Source: Bacillota bacterium (GTDB lineage Bacteria > Bacillota > Clostridia > Oscillospirales > Acutalibacteraceae). From it: a DNA stretch of 5,047 bases. Below the pieces are notes generated by a model. The model did not search any database and was not told the origin of the DNA. It saw only the letters and a program-made list of their open reading frames with translations. The first letter of the stretch is position 1; each line of letters begins with the position of its first letter. Positions 1-5,047 of this stretch are shown in pieces. Position numbers and translations under genes: made by a program. The stretch lies in contig JAEZRH010000015.1 in NCBI GenBank assembly GCA_023412845.1, positions 1 through 5,047 on the forward strand, read 5' to 3'.

Positions 1-804
1 GTGACGGACCCGCTGAAAATTCGCAGGGCGCTGCCTCTCGTCACCGTTCTGACGATGGCGGCCACGGGTTCCGAAATGAACGGGAACGCCGTCATCACCA
101 ATCCGGAAACAAATGAAAAGCTCGGCACATATGGCATGGTTCTAAAGCCGAAGGCGTCCATTCTCGACCCGGAATACACGTTCACCCTTCCTCAAAAGCA
201 AACGGCCGCAGGCACGGCGGACATCATGAGCCATATCTTCGAGTCCTACTTCAACAGCGTCCCCGGCGCCTTCATCCAGGCGCGTTTTGCGGAAAGCCTG
301 CTGAAGACCTGCATCAAATACGGCCCTGCGGCGCTGCGGGACCCCGCGGACTACGAAGCCCGCGCAAACCTGATGTGGGCCTCCAGCCTCGCCATCAACG
401 GGCTTCTTTCCGACGGCTGCGAAGTCGCATGGTCCGTTCACCCCATGGAGCATGAACTGAGCGCATTCTACGATATCACCCACGGAGTGGGGCTGGCGAT
501 CCTCACGCCGTTCTGGATGGATCATGTTCTGAATAGGGACACGGTCGGCAGATTTGTGGAATACGGCGTCAATGTCTGGGGGCTCGAAAGTGCTTCCGAT
601 CCGTTTGAGACAGCGAGGGAAGCCATCCGCAGGACGCGCGGGTTCTTTAAATCCCTCGGCCTGCCGGCTACATTGCGCGAAGTAGGCATCGGCGAGGAAA
701 AGCTCGGAATCATGGCTGAAAACACCGCGAAGCGCGGACTGGAATATACTTTTGTGCCGCTGAAAAAGGACGATGTTCTCGCGATATTCAGGGCGGCACT
801 GTAA
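1..804 (+). CDS. Iron-containing alcohol dehydrogenase, butanol dehydrogenase/YqhD type (5' end missing)
   Basis: C-terminal 267 residues of a group III metal-dependent alcohol dehydrogenase, a cytosolic enzyme family that reduces aldehydes to alcohols with NAD(P)H. The visible part starts just before the family motif TGSEMN (residues 22-27) and contains the four expected metal ligands: D74 and H78 in AGTADIMSHIFE, H147 in HPMEHELSA, and H161 in DITHGVGLA. The spacings D-4-H-69-H-14-H match those I recall for E. coli YqhD (D194, H198, H267, H281). That offset implies about 120 N-terminal residues, including the Rossmann-type cofactor domain, lie outside the window, giving a full length near 387. 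The GTG at position 1 is therefore an internal valine codon and not a start. The gene ends with TAA and is followed 30 nt later by a strong hairpin. It converges on the phosphate operon and has no obvious functional link to it. Substrate (butyraldehyde or a broader aldehyde range) cannot be told from this part. Family assignment is secure. Confidence 0.93.
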   Translation: MTDPLKIRRALPLVTVLTMAATGSEMNGNAVITNPETNEKLGTYGMVLKPKASILDPEYTFTLPQKQTAAGTADIMSHIFESYFNSVPGAFIQARFAESLLKTCIKYGPAALRDPADYEARANLMWASSLAINGLLSDGCEVAWSVHPMEHELSAFYDITHGVGLAILTPFWMDHVLNRDTVGRFVEYGVNVWGLESASDPFETAREAIRRTRGFFKSLGLPATLREVGIGEEKLGIMAENTAKRGLEYTFVPLKKDDVLAIFRAAL

Positions 805-833
805 ATTCATTCCATTAAATATGGCCTTTCTGC

Positions 834-868
834 AGAATGAGCAGGCGGAAATTCCGCCTGCTCATTCT
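834..868. terminator. Perfect 15-bp hairpin between convergent genes, likely bidirectional terminator
   Basis: AGAATGAGCAGGCGG at 834-848 is exactly complementary to CCGCCTGCTCATTCT at 854-868, with the 5-nt loop AAATT between them (an A-T pair could extend the stem to 16). It lies between the alcohol dehydrogenase stop (804) and the phoR stop (917), where a terminator for both is expected. Neither side has a real T tract: the plus side continues TGGGAGGG and the minus side GCAGAAAGG. Efficiency as a classical intrinsic terminator is therefore uncertain, although the stem is strong and its 3' arm is T-containing. The rest of 805-916 shows nothing further. Confidence 0.68.
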
Positions 869-916
869 TGGGAGGGAAGAGATGTTCCCATAAATTCAAA
901 CCCGCTTGGAAGAGGA

Positions 917-2644
917 TTATGGAGGGGACACCAGCGGCAGCCGGATCGTAAACGTACTCCCCTTGCCGACTTCGCTGTCCACTTCGACGTCGCCGCCGTA
1001 CAGGACGACGAGATGCTTGACGATGGAGAGACCGAGGCCCGTGCCGCCGACGGCCCTCGACCGGCTGGCGTCAACACGGTAGAAACGCTCGAAAAGCCTT
1101 CCGAAATTCTCTTTCGCAATGCCGATGCCCGTATCCTGCACACGGATGACGGCGGTCTTTTTCTGTCTCAGCGACGTGATGGTCACGCTGCCTTTCGGAA
1201 CATTGTATTTGACCGCGTTTTCGATCAGGTTGCCGAAAAGCTGTTCCAGCCTTGTCGGCGAGCAGGAGACATAAATGCTTTCGTCCAGATGCATGGCGAT
1301 TGAAACCTGGTCTTTTTCCGCAACGGCGCTGATCCGGTCGACGCAGCTGCGCACTGCGTCCGCGATGCTGCATGGCTGGGCCGTGGGGTCGTCTCTCGCG
1401 TTTTCGATTCTCGACAGCACAAGCATATCGTCGATCAGATGCTGCAGCCTTTCCGCCTCGATGTCGAGGACATCGTAAAAATAGCGGCGGGTTCCTTCGT
1501 CCCGGTCGGCGCTCTTCAGCAGTTCTATGCTGCCGCGGATGGAAGTCAGCGGCGTTTTCAGCTCATGCGTGACGTTTGCGACAAACTCGCTGCGCATTTT
1601 TTCAAGGTTGCGCAGACGGGTGACGTCGGTAATGACGGCAAGGGCGGCAACCGTTTTCTGCCCGGAAATGGGCGCGGTGTACACGCTGTACTGCCGGTCG
1701 CCCTCGGCTATGATACTGCGGTTGGGCGGACTGCCGTTTTTGACGGCGGCTCTCATAAGGTCCGCAAGCTGATTGACAAGGAGGCTCCCCGCAAGAGGAT
1801 TGCCTTCCGTAAGGTCCATTTTCTGAAGCAAGCCTCGCGCGCTCTGGTTGAGGAACAGGATTCTGTTGTCCTCTCCGGCCGCAAGAACGCCGTCGTCCAT
1901 TCCCTGAAGAACGCCGGTCAGCCGGTTCTGCTGTTCCGTAAGTTGGAAAACAGCATTTTCGGTGCTTTCCGCCATACTGTTGAAGGAATCCGCCAAAACT
2001 CCCACTTCGTCGCGGAACTCTCCTTCCGCCCGGCAGGAATAATCCCCCTGCGAGATGCGTGTCGCCGCGGCGGTCAGCTTGCCGAGCGGGGCCATCATAC
2101 GGTAGACCTGCCACGCGGTGAGTCCGCATGCGATCAGGATGCCGAGCAGCATGCTGAACGCCGCTATGAGCCAGAGCCTGCTGATGGAAGCCTCCAGCTC
2201 ATAAGTCGGGAGAGCGGCACGGATAAAGTATTTTCCCGGAAGATAAACAGCCTTATAAAAATACTGACGGCCCGTAGTCGCACTGATCCGCGTATCGGTT
2301 CCGCTGCCGATTTTCAGCGCCTGCTGGATCTCCGGACGCTGCAGATGGTTCTGGTCGATCTCGTTTTTTTCGCTGTCGCCGATCACCCTGCCGGAAGGGT
2401 CAATGATGCTGATGCGCATTTCCTGCCCGGAGTCCGACAGGCGCTTGCCGACCTCGTCGGCCGTAGCATGGGGATCGGCATGGATTTCCTGGTCTTCCGT
2501 GGCAAGAATGGCGAGAGCTGTGTTCAGCCTGTTTTCAAATTCCTGCCGGTACTGACTTTGGATCTGAACGGCGGCACAAAAAAAAGCCGCCATGAATCCA
2601 ATGACAACGATGGCAGCATTCAGCAAAGTAAGTCTTTTTTTCAA
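917..2644 (-). CDS. phoR: PhoR-type phosphate-sensing membrane histidine kinase
   Basis: Sensor kinase of 575 residues expected to phosphorylate and dephosphorylate the response regulator encoded just upstream. Order of parts: transmembrane segment 1 (about 6-27); an extracytoplasmic Cache/PAS-like sensor (about 28-156) with the hallmark stretches IDPSGRVIGDSE and RPEIQQAL; transmembrane segment 2 (about 157-179); HAMP linker (about 180-232, with P186 and the DEVGVLADSFNSM end); a cytoplasmic PAS domain (about 240-345); HisKA with phospho-acceptor H360 in THELKTPLTS; and the HATPase domain with N-box N476 in NLIENAVKY, G1 box DTGIGI (504-509), F-box region LFERFYRVD, and G2 box GGTGLGLS (533-540). 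All catalytic motifs are intact. The start is TTG at 2644-2642, giving MKKRL directly before the first membrane helix. There is no in-frame ATG or GTG between it and the upstream in-frame stop, and a G-rich sequence lies about 8 nt before it. It is the last gene of the operon, 27 nt after the response regulator. PhoR is chosen over the similar kinase WalK because of the pstB-phoU neighbours. Confidence 0.93.
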   Translation of the reverse strand: MKKRLTLLNAAIVVIGFMAAFFCAAVQIQSQYRQEFENRLNTALAILATEDQEIHADPHATADEVGKRLSDSGQEMRISIIDPSGRVIGDSEKNEIDQNHLQRPEIQQALKIGSGTDTRISATTGRQYFYKAVYLPGKYFIRAALPTYELEASISRLWLIAAFSMLLGILIACGLTAWQVYRMMAPLGKLTAAATRISQGDYSCRAEGEFRDEVGVLADSFNSMAESTENAVFQLTEQQNRLTGVLQGMDDGVLAAGEDNRILFLNQSARGLLQKMDLTEGNPLAGSLLVNQLADLMRAAVKNGSPPNRSIIAEGDRQYSVYTAPISGQKTVAALAVITDVTRLRNLEKMRSEFVANVTHELKTPLTSIRGSIELLKSADRDEGTRRYFYDVLDIEAERLQHLIDDMLVLSRIENARDDPTAQPCSIADAVRSCVDRISAVAEKDQVSIAMHLDESIYVSCSPTRLEQLFGNLIENAVKYNVPKGSVTITSLRQKKTAVIRVQDTGIGIAKENFGRLFERFYRVDASRSRAVGGTGLGLSIVKHLVVLYGGDVEVDSEVGKGSTFTIRLPLVSPP

Positions 2645-2671
2645 AACTAAACCGCCCCCCGGAGGAACGTG
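2645..2671 (-). promoter_or_regulatory. Intergenic ribosome-binding region deciding the phoR TTG start
   Basis: Reading on the minus strand, GGGGGGCGG (about 2660-2652) precedes the TTG by about 7 nt. The G run can pair with the CCUCC anti-Shine-Dalgarno sequence, partly through G-U pairs, so it is a usable but not ideal site. The response regulator's stop codon TGA (2674-2672) is in the same reading frame as phoR, and only nine sense codons separate it from the TTG. None of those nine is ATG or GTG. This limits the start to TTG or to a methionine inside the first membrane helix (M18), which would destroy that helix. Confidence 0.6.
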
Positions 2672-3361
2672 TCATTCCGCAAACTTATAGCCTACTCCCC
2701 TCACCGTCTGAATCAGCTCAGGGTTGTCGGGATCAGTTTCAATTTTCTGACGAAGATAGCGCACATGAACGTCGACCGTTCGGGTATCCCCGTAATACTC
2801 CACTCCCCAGACCTTGTCGAGCAGTGTGTCGCGGGTAAGTACTCTGCCCTGATTGCGCATCAGCATGACAAGCAGGTCGAATTCTTTCGCAGTCAGTTCC
2901 ACGGGTTCCAGGTTTTTGGTAACGAGATGCCTCGTAACATCCACGGACAGCGTTCCGTGGCGCAGCGCCGTTTCATCGGAAGCATCGCGGCGTTCCGTAC
3001 GCCGCAAAACGGCCTTTACCCGTGCGCACAGTTCTTTTACGCTGAAAGGCTTGACAATATAATCGTCTGCGCCAAGTTCAAGGCCGAGAACGCGGTCAAG
3101 CTCTTCCCCGCGGGCGGTTAGCATAAGGATGGGGATATCGTGCGTCTCCCGGTTTTCCCGCAGCATGCGGCATACGGTCAGTCCGTCGGGCTGCGGCATC
3201 ATCCAGTCCAGAATCACGGCGTCCGGGCGGCGACTTCGCACAGCGCTCAGCAGAGAAGCGCCGTCCGCAAACTCTTCCGTATGGTATCCGCCGTCTTTCA
3301 GTCCGATGGCAACGATTCTGCGGATGCTTTCTTCGTCGTCAGCAATATAAACAAGCGCCAT
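2672..3361 (-). CDS. phoB: OmpR/PhoB-family response regulator of the phosphate regulon (PhoB/PhoP)
   Basis: Transcription factor of 229 residues, the usual length for the family. The receiver domain (about 1-122) has the acidic pair D8/D9, the phospho-acceptor D52 in VILDWMMP, the switch residue T82 in MLTARGEE, and K104 in DDYIVKPFS. The C-terminal winged-helix DNA-binding domain (about 133-228) has VELTAKEFDLL, the recognition-helix region TRTVDVHVRYLRQKI and the terminal hairpin VRGVGYKFAE. When phosphorylated it should bind tandem Pho-box repeats, and a candidate array lies upstream of pstB. The ATG start is supported by a GGGAG Shine-Dalgarno six nt upstream. It sits 18 nt after phoU and 27 nt before the kinase gene. 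Called PhoB in Proteobacteria and PhoP in Bacillus. The domain type alone would also fit other OmpR-family regulators, and the specific name rests on the neighbours. Confidence 0.94.
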   Translation of the reverse strand: MALVYIADDEESIRRIVAIGLKDGGYHTEEFADGASLLSAVRSRRPDAVILDWMMPQPDGLTVCRMLRENRETHDIPILMLTARGEELDRVLGLELGADDYIVKPFSVKELCARVKAVLRRTERRDASDETALRHGTLSVDVTRHLVTKNLEPVELTAKEFDLLVMLMRNQGRVLTRDTLLDKVWGVEYYGDTRTVDVHVRYLRQKIETDPDNPELIQTVRGVGYKFAE

Positions 3362-3367
3362 ACCGTT

Positions 3368-3372
3368 CTCCC
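3368..3372 (-). promoter_or_regulatory. Shine-Dalgarno site of the response regulator gene
   Basis: On the minus strand GGGAG (3372-3368) stands six nt before the ATG at 3361-3359, within the 18-nt gap after the phoU stop. This is the best-spaced ribosome-binding site of the operon and supports the chosen start. Confidence 0.7.
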
Positions 3373-3379
3373 ATCTTAC

Positions 3380-4039
3380 TTACTGCGTATTCAGGTCCGG
3401 ATGTTCCCCGGTTTCCATAAAAATCACCCATTCGGCGATATTCGTCGCGTGGTCGCCCATGCGTTCCACATATTTCGTAATGAACAGCAGGTCGATCTCA
3501 GACATGACGCTGCCCGGATTTTCGGAAATATAATTGCAGACTTCCAGAATGATCTTCGAAAACATAGCGTCGACCTCGTCGTCGCTGTCACAGATCTTCC
3601 GCGCTTCCTCGACGTCGCGGCTGATGAGAACGTTCATCGCTCTGCGAAACATGGCGCGGGCAGCCTCAAGCATCTGCACCACATGGGTGACGGCAAGACT
3701 GTTGCCCTTAAGTTCGCCGGCAAACAGAATCTCGCAGATATCCGCGCACTGGTCCGCTTCGCGTTCGACGTCGGTCAGAATCTTGAGAAAAGACGCTATG
3801 GTGCGCAGATCTTTGGCAATGGGCTGCTGCAAAGTAATAAGATCGATACAGTCCTTTTCAATGATACGGACCATGCGGTCGATGTCATTGTCGCCTTTCG
3901 CAACTTCTTCCGCAGCGGAAAGATCCATATTGTGCAGGGCGGCAATCGTCTGCTGTATTCTGGAATCGACTTCGCTCCCCGTCTCAGCCATACGCTGATT
4001 CAGGTCCGCAAGTTCGCGGTCAAAAATCTTTCTTGGCAT
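3380..4039 (-). CDS. phoU: Phosphate signalling/transport regulator PhoU
   Basis: Cytoplasmic all-helical protein of 219 residues, typical for PhoU, which keeps the Pho response off when phosphate is plentiful by connecting the Pst transporter to the PhoR kinase. It has two three-helix PhoU repeats: about residues 15-105 with the E/DxxxD metal-binding motif in DVEREADQCADI (90-101), and about 120-207 with VERMGDHATNIAE (191-203), the best conserved PhoU signature. The start ATG at 4039-4037 is preceded on the minus strand by AGGAGAGGA (4059-4051). That leaves 12 to 15 nt of spacing, longer than usual, but no better start is present. It lies 54 nt after pstB and 18 nt before the response regulator, as expected for a pst-pho operon. 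No missing residues or breaks were seen. Confidence 0.95.
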   Translation of the reverse strand: MPRKIFDRELADLNQRMAETGSEVDSRIQQTIAALHNMDLSAAEEVAKGDNDIDRMVRIIEKDCIDLITLQQPIAKDLRTIASFLKILTDVEREADQCADICEILFAGELKGNSLAVTHVVQMLEAARAMFRRAMNVLISRDVEEARKICDSDDEVDAMFSKIILEVCNYISENPGSVMSEIDLLFITKYVERMGDHATNIAEWVIFMETGEHPDLNTQ

Positions 4040-4093
4040 CTTATGCGTTTTCCTCTCCTATTATACTGGAAAAATACGGTAAAATCAATAGAA
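4040..4093 (-). promoter_or_regulatory. Possible internal promoter before phoU
   Basis: On the minus strand, TTGATT (4088-4083) and a perfect TATAAT (4065-4060) are separated by exactly 17 nt, which matches the housekeeping sigma-factor consensus (TTGACA, 17, TATAAT) in 10 of 12 positions. It lies in the pstB-phoU gap, so it could give phoU, phoB and phoR a basal level independent of the pstB promoter. The predicted transcript start (about 4053) would fall inside the phoU Shine-Dalgarno sequence and leave a leader of only about 14 nt. That argues either for a weakly translated transcript or for coincidence in an AT-rich gap. Confidence 0.4.
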
Positions 4094-4924
4094 TCAGCCG
4101 AAACGCCCCGTAATGTAGCGTTCAGTCCGCTCATCCTTCGGCTGATTGAACATCTCGATGGTTTCGCTGTACTCCACCAGTTCGCCTAGGAGGAAGAATG
4201 CGGTCTTGTCGGCAATGCGGGCCGCCTGCTGCATGTTGTGCGTCACGATGACGACCGTGTATTTCTTTCTCAGATCGTCCATAAGATCTTCGATCTTCAA
4301 CGTGGAGATCGGGTCCAAAGCGCTTGTGGGCTCATCCATCAGGATGATTTCCGGTTCCACGGCCAAGGCCCTCGCGATGCAGAGACGCTGCTGCTGTCCG
4401 CCGGAAAGGCCGAGGGCCGATTTTTTCAGTCTGTCTTTCACTTCATCCCACAACGCCGCGTTCACGAGGGAATTTTCGACGATCTCATCAAGCTGTTTTC
4501 TGTCTTTGATCCCGTGAATTCTCGGGCCAAAAGCGATATTGTCGTAAAGGGACATCGGGAACGGGTTCGGGCTTTGGAACACCATGCCGACGCGTTTGCG
4601 CAAAAGGGTGACATCGGTTTCCGGTTCATAGATATCCTGCCCGCCAATCGTGACCTTCCCCTCGATGCGGCAGTTCGGAACGAGGTCGTTCATCCGGTTG
4701 ATCGTCTTCAGGCATGTGGATTTTCCGCATCCGGAAGGGCCGATAAACGCAGTCACCTTGTTTTTGGGAATAGTCATGTTGATGTCTTTCAGAGCCTGAA
4801 AATCGCCGTAGAACAGATTTAAACCAGTAAATTCGATTTTCGTTTCAACCTCGGTACAGCCCGCCTGAACAATTTCCATTTCGGCCGATTTCACTCCCAC
4901 TGATCTAATCCCAGCCATTTCCAT
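4094..4924 (-). CDS. pstB: Phosphate ABC transporter ATP-binding protein PstB
   Basis: ATPase subunit (276 residues) that powers high-affinity phosphate import through PstC/PstA from the inner face of the membrane. All ABC motifs are present: Walker A GPSGCGKST (62-70), Q-loop Q117 in MVFQSPNPFPMS, signature LSGGQQQR (173-180), Walker B IILMDEP with D197 and catalytic E198, D-loop SALD, and switch H229 in VIVTHNMQQAAR. The stretch VTAFIGPSGCGKST, the segment NPFPMSLYDNIAFG and the C-terminal YITGRFG are PstB-specific and separate it from other ABC ATPases. The protein is about 15-20 residues longer at the N-terminus than typical PstB. Family similarity begins only near residue 28, and M16 is an alternative start giving 261 residues. 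The ATG at 4924 is favoured because AGGA (4940-4937) precedes it, although the spacing of 12 nt is long. It is the first gene of the operon in view; partner genes pstS, pstC and pstA are not in the window. Confidence 0.96.
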   Translation of the reverse strand: MEMAGIRSVGVKSAEMEIVQAGCTEVETKIEFTGLNLFYGDFQALKDINMTIPKNKVTAFIGPSGCGKSTCLKTINRMNDLVPNCRIEGKVTIGGQDIYEPETDVTLLRKRVGMVFQSPNPFPMSLYDNIAFGPRIHGIKDRKQLDEIVENSLVNAALWDEVKDRLKKSALGLSGGQQQRLCIARALAVEPEIILMDEPTSALDPISTLKIEDLMDDLRKKYTVVIVTHNMQQAARIADKTAFFLLGELVEYSETIEMFNQPKDERTERYITGRFG

Positions 4925-5018
4925 TTTTTAAAAATTTCCTTTCCCGTCTCCGGCATCCGGAGCATTCCGTTTCGGATACACGTTTTCTCTTATCTGTCTT
5001 ATCAGTTTAAGCCGCTGA
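4925..5018 (-). promoter_or_regulatory. pstB promoter core and leader
   Basis: Non-coding stretch between the Pho-box-like array and pstB. Candidate -10 elements on the minus strand are TAAACT (5009-5004), 9 nt after the last array hexamer, and GATAAG (5003-4998), 15 nt after it. A second GATAAG follows at 4994-4989, so the -10 is not settled. Downstream are a small perfect hairpin and the AAAGGAAA ribosome-binding stretch, then an AT-rich run of about 10 nt up to the ATG. I see no small gene here. Confidence 0.5.
4948..4962 (-). repeat. Short perfect inverted repeat in the pstB leader
   Basis: CTCCGG-ATG-CCGGAG on the minus strand: a 6-bp GC-rich stem with a 3-nt loop, 23 nt upstream of the pstB start. 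It is not followed directly by a T tract, so it does not look like an attenuator. It could stabilise the 5' end of the mRNA or be chance. Confidence 0.4.
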
Positions 5019-5046
5019 TGTTAAATTTATGTTAAATCGGTATTAG
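5019..5046 (-). promoter_or_regulatory. Pho-box-like array of three direct hexamer repeats (PhoB/PhoP operator)
   Basis: On the minus strand, CTAATA (5046-5041), TTAACA (5035-5030) and TTAACA (5024-5019) follow each other with 5-nt spacers, an exact 11-bp period that places them on one face of the helix. Bacillus PhoP binds TT(A/C/T)ACA-type hexamers with about 5-bp spacing. The core TTAACATAAAT also agrees with the Proteobacterial Pho-box unit CTGTCATAAAT at 8 of 11 positions. The array stands about 95 nt before pstB, an operon that encodes a regulator of exactly this class. The outermost hexamer is imperfect, and a fourth would fall outside the window. The last TTAACA could also serve as the -35 (5 of 6 to TTGACA). 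Confidence 0.75.
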
Positions 5047-5047
5047 A

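Noticed and set aside
1..3. GTG at the window start as the alcohol dehydrogenase start codon
   Set aside because: The family has about 120 further residues upstream, including the cofactor-binding domain, and the frame is open at the edge, so the gene is cut by the window and not truncated in the genome as far as can be seen.
142..810. Minus-strand open frame (222 codons) opposite the alcohol dehydrogenase
   Set aside because: The plus strand encodes conserved metal ligands in the exact family spacing. The minus frame has no recognisable domain.
1439..2650. Long plus-strand open frame (403 codons) opposite phoR
   Set aside because: It lies wholly opposite a kinase with every catalytic motif intact. 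Its translation is rich in Arg, Gly and His with no recognisable domain, typical of an antisense shadow of a GC-biased gene.
3140..4189. Plus-strand open frame (349 codons) opposite phoB, phoU and the end of pstB
   Set aside because: It crosses three well-supported genes on the other strand and their gaps, with no domain or plausible ribosome-binding context.
917..4924. A new type of signalling or defence system in the minus-strand cluster
   Set aside because: All four genes match known pst-pho components in motif content and length, in a familiar order, with no extra or unknown gene inserted.
4948..4962. Leader hairpin as a transcription attenuator or riboswitch
   Set aside because: The stem has only 6 bp, has no adjoining T tract, and no alternative pairing or known riboswitch core was seen.

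Overview
The window looks like chromosomal DNA from a Gram-positive anaerobe, most likely a Clostridia-type Firmicute. GC content is moderately high (estimated by eye, low-to-mid 50s percent). Pointers to this are a butanol-dehydrogenase/YqhD-type alcohol dehydrogenase, purine-rich Shine-Dalgarno sites, a TTG start, and the order pstB-phoU-response regulator-histidine kinase. Genus cannot be fixed from this sequence.

Layout. Positions 1-804 (+) hold the C-terminal two thirds of an iron-dependent alcohol dehydrogenase whose 5' end lies outside the window. Positions 805-916 are a short convergent spacer with one strong perfect hairpin (834-868), probably a shared terminator. Everything from 917 to 5047 reads leftward (minus strand). 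In transcription order it is a Pho-box-like repeat and leader (5046-4925), pstB (4924-4094), phoU (4039-3380), a PhoB/PhoP-type response regulator (3361-2672) and a PhoR-type sensor kinase (2644-917). The gaps are 54, 18 and 27 nt, so the four genes very probably form one operon.

How the genes work together. PstB is the ATPase of the high-affinity phosphate importer PstSCAB. PhoU links transporter state to the kinase PhoR, which controls phosphorylation of the response regulator. The regulator binds direct TTAACA-type repeats; three such hexamers in 11-bp phase lie just upstream of pstB. The sequence therefore suggests positive autoregulation of the operon by its own last two products. The permease and binding-protein genes (pstS, pstC, pstA) are not in the window, and the Pho-box-like element sits directly before pstB, so pstB may be expressed from its own promoter.

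Nothing here looks like a new defence, mobile or otherwise undescribed system. No tRNA, rRNA, CRISPR array, insertion sequence or broken gene was seen. The points worth a second look are regulatory: the Pho-box-like array, a possible internal promoter before phoU, the unusual TTG start region of phoR, and the uncertain start of pstB.
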